Of a stretch of 64,000 nt of DNA, positions 1 to 11,250 are shown piece by piece. The DNA comes from Tretioscincus oriximinensis (Eukaryota; Chordata; Lepidosauria; Squamata; Gymnophthalmidae): assembly GCA_022410635.1 (NCBI GenBank), contig JAJVDF010000016.1, forward strand, positions 1,071,717 through 1,135,716, in the 5' to 3' direction. The notes below the pieces were generated by a model. That model saw only the letters and a list, made by a program, of their open reading frames with translations, was not told the origin of the DNA and did not search any database. Made by a program: the position numbers and the translations under genes. Positions within the stretch are counted from its first letter, which is position 1; each line of letters starts with the position of its first letter.

Positions 1-1656
1 GGTGGAATTCTTATGTGTCCAAACCATACTGAGATCACCAAGAAGACAAATTCTTTCGTAGAACTGTTGAATAGCAACATTAAGTCATTAAAGCAGCTTA
101 ATGTTCAGACTGTACTACACATATAATATGTAATAGTATTGAGGGAGATCTGGGAATACAAAATGCCTTAAGACAGGTGTCCAAAAGAGGAAATGTGATA
201 GCTAGAGACTTCAACTTTCTACCCATTGAGTTCAGTTTTCCTCACAGCACTTGTTATGACAGTGATGGCAGCCACAGATAACCAAGGCCCACCAAAGGCC
301 AAGTGTATGAACTGCTGTGTTCTAAATATCTCAAGTGCTAAGGAGGGATGGTTGTCAAATGTCGTGTCTAGAAACTCTGTGCTTATGATGTTTTGGAGTT
401 TCAAGTGCAGGGGTGTGGGTGAGTCTGGGTGTGTATGAATGATCTGGCAGGTTGTCTAATGTGTCCCTCTGGTGTGACAATGAGAAAACAGCTAAAGGAA
501 ATTAAGCACATTGTGAAGCTGTTGTATTTTAACTCAAGTTAGTACAGACTTGAAGAAGAGAAGAGATTCACCTCGCCTCTGGAATCTCTTAATTGGGGTA
601 TTTCAAGCTAGGACCACTAGCGCATCTAATGAAGATTAAGCCTCATTATGGAATAGCGAATCTGCAGTTGACAGTATAGAACAGAACAAACAATGCTCTG
701 AGAGCTCCTTGGTTTACCGAAAACCACAAAGTAATGAAAGTTATGACTACAGTGAAAGTGGTACAAGTCTCAATTTGACCAGAGTTGAAAGTATTTTATT
801 GCACTTGCTACATGACAGTCATGGAGAAAGAACAGATTTATTTATTTATTTTGCTTCTACAATTGCTTGTACAGTGAACCACCCAACAGAGATGTTTATT
901 TCTGTCATCAAAGATTTGGCTGGGGCTGGGGAGTAGTAAGTCCCCATTCCGTGGGATGATGTTATACGTTTGTGATGTGCTTTGCAAATGAAGTAATTTG
1001 GTTCCAGAATAGAAATGTGCCAAACCAGCTATTTTTAGAACTAATTTACAACAAACTGTAAGAATTCATAGAGATCAATACAAAGTAAAGCCCTTTAAAA
1101 GTGAACTGAACCAGATGGGTTTTGAAACAAATATATATTTGGCTCAGTCCTTCCCCTGTCATGGTTTCCTCTCTTTCTTTGAATGTATGGTTTTCCCCCA
1201 ATCATGTCCATAGCTTTAATTCCACATGTGACTTACCCTGATCACAGCCTTCACTGTGGCCTTCTGTCTTCATTTCCCAATGATGTTAATAGCCTCTGCT
1301 GATTATGTCTGATGACTTTCTTGCCAGCCCTCTTAAGCATTCCAGAATTGTGGATTATGAGTTCTCTCATCAGGCCAAACTGGGATGAATACACATCCAT
1401 TTCCTGGAAGGGTTCAGATGTGGACAATCACGAGTTATTTCACATCTGATGGAAAGACCAATAGTCATTCATTGCAGGGGGTTTCCTAGGTCAGGAAAAT
1501 CATGACACGTGGGATGGAGAGACAATAGTTGTGGTCGGAATGGGCCACGATTGAGGAGATTTGATGAGAGGAGACTTGAGGACATAGTTAAGGAATGGTT
1601 CCTAGAACCAGGTCATGAGCATTGGGTTCATAAGGAGGCGGGGTTCATCCATGGCC
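1..1656. other. Intergenic stretch, nothing recognised
   Basis: I see no exon-like reading frame, no recognisable repeat and no RNA gene here. The short open frames are non-coding in character: low complexity, without family motifs. Old decayed repeats cannot be excluded by eye. Confidence 0.5.
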
Positions 1657-2281
1657 ATACAGATTCAGTATGAACTAGGATGTCATAATGCAGATATTGT
1701 GGAACTGGAGAAGATGCAGAAAAGGGCAACAAGAATGATCAAGGGACTGGAGCACCTCCCATATGAAATCTGGCTGCAATGTCTGGGCCTCTTCAGCTTT
1801 GAAAGACTGCATTTGAGAAGAGACCTAATTGAAGTGTATAAAAGCATGCATGGGGTGGATAAGGTGAATAGAAAAAAACTATTTTCTTTATCTCACAACA
1901 CTAGGACCAAGGGGCATTCCTTGAAACATGGGCAGAAGAGTGAGGACAAACAAAAGTATTTTTTTCATCTAGAGGGTCATAGTGGTAGTATGTGGTGGTA
2001 GTAGAAGAGGTGATAGTAGCTAGCAGCTTGGATAGCTTTAAGATAGGATTAGACAAGTTCATGGGAGCCAAGTGTATAAACAGCTACTAGGATGGATATC
2101 TTGATACTGCCCCTGAGATGGAGCAACAGGCAGTATTCCTGAAATGCCACTTACAGATTTTGCTGCCTTCTGTTTCAGACTGCCAGGTGCAATTGGTGGG
2201 CCACGGTGTGAGACAAAATGCTGGACTAGATGGGCTCCAATCTGATTCAGTAGGGTTCCTCTTATGTTCTTATGTTCTTAA
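1657..2281 (+). repeat. CR1 LINE 3' end (ORF2 tail plus 3'UTR)
   Basis: The frame 1684-1920 encodes the typical CR1 reverse-transcriptase tail: residues like [19 protein letters not shown], then LIEVYKSMHG and LFSLSHNTRTKGH. The 3'UTR follows, with the phrases 'tggatagctttaagacagg'-like and 'gggcctctgtgtgagaca'-like, and the copy ends with the repeated TTCTTATG motif at about 2264-2281. It is 5' truncated, as is normal for CR1, and several frame breaks make it dead. Sister copies lie at 14873, 33722, 47067, 59016 and 60845 on the same strand. Confidence 0.9.
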
Positions 2282-4629
2282 ATGTGCAATGACAGTGTCC
2301 TGTAGCAACATGCATTTTATCACCTCACAGAGGTTTTCCTGGCTTACTCCTGTCCTCTAATAGATAATATATATATTATAAATACTTTTAGAGAATTGGC
2401 ACAAGTCAAAGGAAGTCAAACTTTGTTTTGTACTTAGACTCTACCCATGAAGGGGGAAAAACAGTTGGCAGATAAATCCCACATTTTTCACTAACTTTCC
2501 TGGGTGAAGTTTCCTATGCATGACTAGTGGCAGAAAAGTCAACTGGCTAAGGAGAAACATTAGTCCATCAATGTCAAATAGAAACATGGAGTTGTTTTCA
2601 ACATGTTACCTGAACACGATTGAAGCAGCAAAATGCGGAAGTATTTTAGGTGTTACAAATAGAAGAAAAATGGGTTCAATCTTACAAGCTATTTTTTGCC
2701 CAAAGGTTTACATTCTATCTTCCCCATCATATTATGATGGTACCTATTAGTCTATTTGTGATAGGTCACTTTCAAACAGCTAATCTGGCTGAAGCTAAGA
2801 CCAGTAGGGGGAGACGACCTCTCTGTTGAAAGCCCATTGTTCTTAACCTCTGCACCACTATTCCCCAAGTGACTGAGGATTATCTCCTCCTCCCCCCCCC
2901 TTCCTCTTTTAACAAAAATCTGTCCATATTTATTAACATTTGGGGAACATATAAGTAACAAGGCAATGATGAGTGCCCCCTAAAGATCAGAAGCTTTTGT
3001 GTTGAGGAGGGTGACAGCAAATCCTCTGATAAAACCTGTTTCTTTGCAGGCAGCACTGAAGTACGAAGTCACAGCATGGCACTTTCATCTTTTATTCATT
3101 GAATACCAGGATGCACAAAGATGGGAAGGGATGGGAGCACAAGATCATCTGCCTAGCCGATCCTTACGAATGTTATGTGTCTTAGTATAGCCTTGAATGC
3201 AAACGATAGGATCCTGTTGCGCGGAAATGCATCTCATACTTTTCTCCCAGGAACAGAAAGCTTTTGTGGCAAATTCGCACGTGTAAAAGAAAATGCTTCA
3301 GTGTGAAAGAGATATTGTACTTTGAAAAAGGGATTTGCGTGTACCAGTTGCATTCTGTCCACCTTGTATAGCCAAAGTTGCTAAAGGTCTAGGAGGAAAG
3401 TTCAGTTTATGTTATCAGTTGTGTCAGTTGTGCTGGGGGTGGTGCTGTTTTGCTTTGCCATAGCTGCTAAGGAGCACTATTTTTTCATGATAGATGATAG
3501 TTCTAATAGCACATTCTGTAAGAAAGAGAGAGAACAAGAAACGTAAAATGGTTTACAAGTTTTCTGTAATGATAATGGTTTCTCTTGAGTGGTATATTAC
3601 CTTGGATTTCACTTTCTGATTCCCATATATTACTTTAGTGCATAGCATACATAGGCTGCATTCCCATTAGACCTTTACAAAGGAATGGAAAATGGATTTT
3701 AACATTCCAAAATGAAAGCAAAGTGAGAGCTTAAAATGCAGGCAATTTTACCTGAGGATTCATTCCACATTAACAGCCCCATTTCTTGGCTGCTGAGTGC
3801 TCAGTGAATCTTTGTTCTACCGGGCTGCAGTAACACGGAAGAACCTGCTTTTCCAGAGGAGGGGGAGAGGTAGCTGAGCCTGGAGGGAATGCAAAACAAA
3901 AGCCCCGCTCTCAATCTCACTTTTGTTCTCTGATCTTCGTTGTCAGAGTACAAGTGGCGTGAATTACAAAAATCAGCAACGACGATGCATATTCACCAGG
4001 AACTGTGGAGCAGAAACATGTGATATGCAGTTAGAGCGACGCCGCAGCACTTCCAAGCCCATTTTTATGGTAACAAAATCGTAACCCTGGGCTTTGGCTT
4101 TGCAGTCGTGCGCACGTTAAGGGGTAATGGGAATGCAGCCATAAATTTGTCAAATCTTTTGTAGCTCAAATATTATTGTGCCATTTCAAGTTAAAATAAT
4201 GCAGTCATTTTTTCCAAGTTCTCTTTTTTAATGACATGGTTTACTAAACTTTCCTTGAATATCACAAAAACAAGCTTTAAAGAAAAGTTATTTGAAAGTA
4301 ATTGAAAGTTCTTTTTTNAAAAAGATCATGATTCTCTTAACACAAACTGCAAAACGTGATTTCCCAGACAGAACCATCATGTTATGGAAGAGGAAGATGT
4401 CCACAAACTATTGTCATGGATTGTTTGTTCGTCTATTAAACATTTACAACCAAGGGAACTGGGTGTATGGGAGACACAATGTTTATGGCAGTTGAGTTGG
4501 AAGGAACTAGAATAAGACTTTAATTATCAATGGGCAGAACTGACTCTCATCTACCCCAAGTCACAAGGTCCTATTCAGTTGCAGCGTAATTGGCTGCATG
4601 ATTCAACAAAGGAACTTCAGATGTTAAAT
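2282..4629. other. Intergenic stretch with one decayed SINE piece
   Basis: At 2680-2760 there is a decayed minus-strand piece of the CTT-tailed SINE (compare 'gcccaaaggtttacattct' with the copies at 8338 and 32164). A C-run lies at 2890-2899. The part from about 3900 to 4260 is free of recognisable repeats and of mixed composition; it could be conserved non-coding sequence, but I cannot test that. Nothing coding is seen. Confidence 0.45.
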
Positions 4630-5234
4630 ATCTTCCTGCTACTCAACTGGGAGACGGGGGTGGGATGGGGTGCGCGCGCATGCACGTGAATGCGCACATA
4701 CGGATGCTTGTAGCGAGACAGGCAAAACCTCTTCTGCCTGTCTCACCACAAGAGTCTGTGTGTGCACATGCGCGCACGCATACCTGCTCCTTTGCTGGAG
4801 GCGGGGTTTCACCCTGCTCTGGCAAAGGCCCATCAACTCACCTGCAGCAGCGGAGCAAAAATGCTTGGGTTTGTAAGAGGAGAACAGAGCTGCCCTCCTG
4901 TCACAAACCCAGGCGTTTCTCCTCTGCTAGAGGAGAGTTGGCGGCAAGAGCAGGGCCTCCAGCCAAGGAGCAGCTATGGTGNGCTCCGAGGGTCCTCCCA
5001 GGACTCCGGAAAGCGTCAGCTCTGACAGCTGCTTTTCCTTTAAAATCCCCTCCTAAAATATCCTAAAATATAGTTCCCTCCGGGTTTTAAGGCAAAATCC
5101 CGCCTTTTTACATTCCCTGATGCATTATCCGGGAATGTAAAAAGCCGGGATTTTGCCTTAAAACCNGGAGGGGACTATATTTTAGTCCCCCAAAACGGGA
5201 TTGTCCCGGTTTACCGGGACGTATGGCAGCCCTA
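4630..5234 (+). mobile_element. hAT-like non-autonomous DNA transposon, copy 1
   Basis: The right end reads GTATGGCAGCCCTA, the same terminus as the well-bounded copy at 20096-20542. The two copies share the interior in order: an alternating CA/CG-rich block, GAGACAGGCAAAAC, a GCTCCGAG motif, and a terminal block built on TTTTACATTCCC. Arms 5069-5117 and 5131-5179 (49 bp each, 13-bp loop) form a near-perfect hairpin. The left end is degenerate, so the start is approximate and no target duplication is visible. Confidence 0.7.
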
Positions 5235-5470
5235 ACATATAGGAAGATAGATAGATCAGTAAGGGTGGTGAGTTCTCCTTAAAGTTGGAAGTCTTCAAAC
5301 AGAGAATGGGCAACCATCTGTCTAGAATGGTTTACCTTAGTGAATCCTGCATTGAGCAGAGGGAGTGCCTTTCCAAAAATATGATTCTATGATGTCTGGA
5401 TGGGATCTTATTTTTCTTCTGAGACAAACTACTTGCCATGGTCATGTCTACAAAAGCTCCTTTATGTTGT

Positions 5471-5489
5471 TTTATTATTATTATTATTA

Positions 5490-5581
<92 letters not shown>
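5471..5581. repeat. (ATT)n microsatellite
   Basis: About 110 bp of almost pure TTA/ATT trinucleotide, with one interruption near 5489. Apparent isoleucine or tyrosine runs in all frames here are artefacts of the repeat. Confidence 0.97.
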
Positions 5582-5582
<1 letters not shown>

Positions 5583-6678
5583 AAAATGACAAACTTGGAT
5601 GTGTCTGGAGTATTGGAGTAGCCTGCATCTCCTACAGATGGACCTTGACCTTGTTTGGAGGTTCTAGCAGCTATCATATTCCCTTGATTGAAGAACGGTA
5701 ACTCCTTCCATTTGGGATGGTCGTCTTCTTCCACTGAACATGCAGCTTTGGGAGAGAGGCACATGGAGTGGAAAGGGAGGAAATGGACACCCACCTAGCC
5801 AGCCAGATCAGCTGAATCAACCCTGGTGATCAATGGGGTGATAGATGTTGCAGCTAGGTCACATCCTTGACTACAAAAGCTCATGCCACCTATCTTTTCT
5901 TAGGGGGTCTCTAAAGTGCTACAAGATCCCCTTGCTACATTATCTGCCATATATGCACATATAAGGGCAAAGTAAGAGTCTATTGGCCCTAATACAATTG
6001 TTTAACATGACCGGAACCATCTGCACACAGAGTCAAAGATAATAAAGATGTCCAAAAAAAGTTTTTAAAAAATGAATGAAAAAAACATGCTAAATTTATA
6101 TATGTAGACAGTAAGAAAGAAGAAAAGAAAATAGAGTATCCACTGAGGGAACTAGTCTGTTGTGGATCAGTACACGGTTTAGTGTGACCAAAGGTCAGGT
6201 ATCAATCTCGGCCTCACAACATCTTCCACTTCTTGACTTACTGGGCAAACTTATTTTTTCAGATGATATTTACAAAGAGGCTCCGGACCTGATACCCGAG
6301 TCTGGAAATGGGCTCAGGAGAAATATGATCATGGGAAATGTGATGGTGATATGAGTATTGTTACTTCCTGAGCAGGCTAATTGTATTTTTAGTGTATTTT
6401 TTGGATAACCACCAATCTCTGAAATTTCAAGCAGAGCAACTATGGATCATAAGATGCTTTGAAAGTTCAGTAGCCAATCACACAGCAGTTTGCCCCCAAA
6501 TTGATATGGGTTCTATTCACCCACCCTGCAGTTCACCCTCCTCTGCCTCATCTCCAGCCCAAGCATAAGAGTGAAGGAGCAAGCTGACTCTTGGTGGCTG
6601 ACTCTTGGCCAAATTGTACAGACATTTTCATGGATAGATCTATCAGGTGTTCTTGGCAAACACAGAAGTGAGAGTCAG
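5582..6678. other. Intergenic stretch, nothing recognised
   Basis: AT-rich unique-looking sequence. No coding exon, RNA gene or clear repeat was identified. Confidence 0.45.
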
Positions 6679-6911
6679 TTTGGGGTAGTGTTGGAAGCCC
6701 ATCTGGCAGTCTTAACAGTTCGATTCCCCACTCCTCCATGAAAACCAACTGGGTGACCTTGGGCCAGTCACAGTTCTTTAGAACACTCTCAGGCTCATAG
6801 GGTGTCTGTTGTGGAGAAAGCAACAAAAGCTATGTGTGCCACCCTATGGTTGGCCACCCTGAGGCCTTTGGGTATAGGGCGGGATATATGTACAAATAAA
6901 TAAATAAATAA
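6679..6911 (+). repeat. tRNA-derived SINE with L2-like tail
   Basis: The head carries a B-box-like GTTCGATTCCCC at 6718-6729. The body follows the phrase 'tgaccttgggccagtcaca', common in reptile SINEs. The end is 'gtatagggcgggatat' followed by an (AAAT)n tail. The tail resembles L2-type LINE 3' ends seen elsewhere in this window, suggesting L2-driven mobilisation (inference). Confidence 0.7.
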
Positions 6912-6913
6912 TA

Positions 6914-6992
6914 TGTCTGGGGAGAAGCTGGGGTTTGAAATGGCAACCTTCTGCTTTTCTGGCAGTTTGCTATATCACTGAGCTACAGTTGT
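6914..6992 (-). repeat. Decayed tRNA-like SINE head
   Basis: On the minus strand the segment reads 'tgtagctcagtgatatag', an A-box-like tRNA start, then a block ending 'tttcaaacccc' in the B-box position. It is too decayed and lacks a tRNA fold, so it is a SINE remnant rather than a tRNA gene. Confidence 0.55.
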
Positions 6993-8337
6993 TCCCAACT
7001 ATTCCAATTGCCCACTCATAAAACACATGAGAGGTGGGCAGAGGTATACAAAGTAGGCTACAGTGCAATTCATACACTTGCTTACAGTTACAGTTGCTCA
7101 GCTATTATGATCCTGACAGCTGTGACCAGTGGGTACCATTTTTTATGTTTGCAGTGCCAGCGGGTAGCAGATTAGAGGTCAAAGGAAATTATTTTTTCTG
7201 TTGCATGTGGCTCCATTAGAATTTTGCACATACACTGCTTACTGATCAAGGCAGCTGTTCCTGTCCCTCATTTCTAGCTACCACATGCAGGGCCTTCAGC
7301 AGCTCCAATGAACCAGAGGGTGCTTACCGATGTGCCACTGGATATGGAGCGCCCTGGGTATGCAGTGGTGGACAAGAGCTAAAATATTGGTTGCCAGGCG
7401 ACAAAGGGNCCCCCACTCACAAGGCATTTGGATGGCAGCACAGAGGGGGGAAGCAAGCGGGGATGGCAGCACACATATGGTAACTGCCAAACCCAAAAAT
7501 CTCATACGCATCTCATGCAAGGCCCTGTCCTGGATCCCGACTTCGCTCCAGCCCCACCTAGACTCAGATCCACTGTGGAGAAATATCCATAGGGAATTCT
7601 CATATGTACAGTTACCAGAGCTGTGCTGCAGGCACGTGCAATGGTCATGGATCAAAAAAACAAGTAAAACCTGAGATGGGCAGGAGGACCCACTTCATTA
7701 CGGGCCTACTTGCCATTGGACAAGCTGAGACCCTGGTCAGTCTGCCCCTGGGAGTATGAACTTGCTGCCCACTATTGCAGCCAACTCACCTGGGGATGGA
7801 GGGGGCTCCGTAAGGCATTCTGGAGGGTAGGTGCTGAATGGTGCATGGTCTGTGATGGTGGGCAAGATGTGTTTGTGCCTCTCACATGCACACCCATGCC
7901 CAGTGGCAGAAGTGATGGTTTCAGGTAGTCAGTGCATTTCAGCTCTTCAGAGGTCCTGAAGACCCTGAATATGGCAGAGAGGGGCAAGAGAGGGAGAAGC
8001 TATGTTGATTAGAATGCAACATGTGGGAAAATTCCAATAGAGTCAGAGAAAAAGGAGAAATAATTCCCTTTGATCTCTAGGCTGCTGCCCTGTCTGCATG
8101 CACTGCAATTCCAAAAAATGGTGCCCATCAGAGGCAGATGGTTGCAGTAGATTCAGCACAGTCTGAATCTCTGTTTAGCAAGAGATTATTAGGATTGGCC
8201 TGACCTACTACCCATGAAGAGAAGGAGTTTCATTGTTCGCATTTATTTTAGGAATAGTTTATATTTTTTTGTTTCGTACAATACTCTTATTACCCACTTG
8301 CACTGATGTTCAAGTGCATTATTAATTTTTGTTCATA
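6993..8337. other. Intergenic stretch, nothing recognised
   Basis: Moderately GC-rich sequence with short chance frames on both strands. None shows domain motifs or splice context. No repeat family was recognised. Confidence 0.45.
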
Positions 8338-8653
8338 TGAAGAAGAAGAAGAAGAAGAACTTGGTTCTTATACCCCGCTTTTCTCACCTTTTCAAAGGGA
8401 CTCAAAGCGGCTTACAAGGGTATTTTGCCCGAAGGCTCACATTCTATCTTCCCCACCAGGCTCTGGTGGTTCCCATGTATCTGCTTGCAGTCAGTTGCAA
8501 TTTCTTGCAATTCTTGCTTTCGAATAGCTGGGTTGGCTAGAGGTACAGGCTAGTGGAAGATGCTCACCCCTCCCCACGTCCGACACAGGACTTAGAAACC
8601 CTATCTCCCAGACAAGAGATGAATTCCTAAGCGACTGAGCCATTCTCTGTCTT
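8338..8653 (-). repeat. tRNA-derived SINE with CTT tail, copy A
   Basis: The (GAA)n run at 8338-8357 is the tail on the minus strand. The body contains the family phrase 'aaagcggcttacaagg', and the head at the right end contains 'gactgagccat', the complement of the A-box region. Near full length. Relatives: 22283 (+), 25316 (-), 27310 (-), 32164 (-), 51862 (+). Confidence 0.88.
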
Positions 8654-10877
8654 CCATGGAAATTATGATTAGGAGCCTGGTANCATTAGCTCTCAGGTTA
8701 TATTAATGGGAGGGTTGCCTTACCTTCAGACTTGGAACTCTGGTTAGTTTAAGTAGGGTATACAGATGTTGGACTCCACTCTTGATGGAGGCTGCGTCCA
8801 ATAGCATAGATTCCCTATTTCGGATTTCAACCATGGTTTGCTGTAACAAGTTAGGGTGGATGCTGACATACCCTTAAAAAAATCACCATTCAGCTAACCA
8901 CAGTTAGTCCTTGCTAGAGGAAGGACATTTTTGAGAAGTAGTCCATGCAAACTTGAGAAAGATGGAGAACATAGGATTGTTCCAATTAACAGCAGCCAAC
9001 TAGGACTGTACATTATGGTTACCGCATGGAAACGGGAATAGAGAATTACACCCTTAATGATAATAATAAAAAAGAGACTATTTCAGCAGACATAGCTTGG
9101 AATGGAGCTCCTCTCAATGATCCTTAAGGGGGTACCATTTGTGTCCACTTTTCCATATAACCCTGTTGTACATATATAAAAATGCGCTCTATAGCAATGT
9201 ATTTTGCTTGCAAAACCACTTACAATTACACATAATGACTTCAATTATGAAACAGAAAATAAGGATTTAATTCCACAAGCCCATTACAAATGATCAAAAG
9301 CTTCTATTTTTGCCAGTGCTAGAGTCTTGTTATCTCTGAATAAATGTACGTTACGTGTGTTTTTCATTGTATAAAATATTGGAAGGCAAAGCAAAACCCA
9401 CCTCTTGGTCAGAAATCACTGCTTTAAGCTGTCTTTCCCCCTCTCCTTCTAGTCACTATGTAGAATGGACTCAATCCATCTAAACCTTCAATGTGAACAC
9501 AAAAAGCTTAGAAAAGAATCTAACAGAAAATATTCATCCTATAAATTTTCTTGACATTGACAACTTGTCATATAGACTATTTCCCCCCCACACCTGCTCT
9601 TTTTGCTCATGCGCTTCTCTTCCATTTTTTTAAAAGAGAGAATATGTATATGCACACGATTTTAAAATTACTATGCTTACAATAATCCAGAGTATTTTTT
9701 NAAAAAAAGATCCTAGGTGTTTGCATTAGGCTAAAAGTAGGGACACCTTATTTTCAGCCCAGAGAAAGATTGGGTCAACCAAGGAAGTTCAACTGCTATA
9801 CATTTATGTGAATCTGGCCAAGAACAATGACAAGGGATATTCAGCAATTTTGTAAAGGCAGTACCACACCACACTAAAAAAATGGAGGATAGTGATATAC
9901 CGGGGTCGGTGGAAGGAAAACCTGTGTCTCTCCCCTTTTTGGTAGAATTCAACTCAAATAGATGCCAGCAGGGAGGATGAAGGGGGGCTTCACTCCAAGT
10001 GCAAGATTTAGGGGAGTTGCTGGAGCTCGGCCTCCAACCTGCCCTTGTCCCCTAATGCAGTTTTGACCTTGAAGGTCCCAGGAGCAGCAAAAATTCCCTC
10101 CCTATGTGGGAGGGAAGGTTTTAGCTTCCTCCCAGTGCCTTCAAGGCCAAAATTAAAGTGTTTGAATCACATCACTCTAAAGACAAGGACCTGCTAGGTA
10201 AGTGGGTGTTGGATGTTAATGATAGTGGGGGAGGCACCCAGGGGCATGGAATTTGGGGAGGGGGCACCTTGGGGGCTGTGATACTTTGCTACACCTGTGG
10301 ATGCCAGCCAGGCAGTTGTCAAAAAAGCAATACAAGAACCTTCGGGGCCTATGCACCCCTAATGTAGAGAACTGAGCCNGTACAGATGGGAGCAGCTGAC
10401 CAACCATCTTTCCTTCAAAGCAGTCATTTGATTTACCAGTCCTTCAAATCACCTGATGCATTGCTTTCAAGCTTCTGTTGTTTTCACACATAGACCAGAG
10501 GATCAAGTGTAGCGCCTACTCTTTATAGAAGGCCACACTTCTGACCATACACAGCCCAAATAAAGGAGCTGTAGGTATATAATAGGGACTCAAACTATCA
10601 GATATCATTCACTTGCCACCAATTAATGGCGCATGGCAAAAAAACTTGCTCTGAATACAAGTAGGAAAAGGTGCCCTGGACTGCTGTAGCATCCCATTCT
10701 TTTACAGTCTTATAGGGAATATTTTAATGTTCCAGTGGTGGTTTGTTTGAAAGCTTTCTCTTAGTTACCACAGGGCTGAAAAACATATTATCATCCTTCA
10801 AATTTTTTGTTCACAAGACTGAAAGCAATTTATTTGTTTCTTATTTGCTTTCTATTAAAATAATCCCATTTTTAAAA
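8654..10877. other. Intergenic stretch, nothing recognised
   Basis: Mostly AT-rich sequence between the SINE and the small MITE. No coding exon or clear repeat was found. An N sits exactly between a T run and an A run at 9701. Confidence 0.4.
10829..10834 (-). other. Possible GJA10 poly(A) signal
   Basis: AATAAA on the minus strand, about 420 bp beyond the GJA10 stop codon. The position is compatible with a short 3'UTR. Only the hexamer supports it. Confidence 0.25.
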
Positions 10878-10879
10878 TA

Positions 10880-11073
10880 CAGGTGAAACCTCATTATAAA
10901 GAATCCCAATATAACAAAATTTGGGGTGTAACTTTCAAAGTCCCTGTGGACTTTCAAATTGGAATGCCTGTGAGAGTAATGTTGGCTACAATGGGCTTTG
11001 TTATAACAAAATTTCATTATAATGAACACATCCACCTGACCCCTTGGTGTTCGTTATAACAGGGTTTCACCTG
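10880..11073. mobile_element. TA-flanked MITE (Tc1/mariner-like)
   Basis: 194 bp bounded by terminal inverted repeats: CAGGTGAAACC at the left and GGTTTCACCTG at the right. The repeats extend about 24 bp with few mismatches and are flanked on both sides by TA (10878-10879 and 11074-11075). TA duplication is the hallmark of the Tc1/mariner/pogo superfamily. No transposase frame, so non-autonomous. It lies just downstream of GJA10, possibly in its 3'UTR. Confidence 0.85.
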
Positions 11074-11089
11074 TATAAGGAAGATTTAT

Positions 11090-11145
11090 CTATCTATCCA
11101 CCCATCCACCAACCCATCCATCCATCCACCCATCCACCCATCTGT
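11090..11145. repeat. (CCAT/CCAC)n simple repeat
   Basis: Imperfect tetranucleotide array (ATCC/ACCC units) directly beside the MITE. Confidence 0.9.
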
Positions 11146-11250
11146 CTTTGTATCTAAACGGTAAAAATAACGCAATTAACTTTGATTATAATTCTGGACG
11201 AACCAGTAAAAACCAAGGTCTAAGCCAAGGTTATGCTAAGGAGCAATAAC

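Noticed and set aside
5400..5794. Frames with long isoleucine, tyrosine or asparagine runs
   Set aside because: Produced by the (ATT)n microsatellite.
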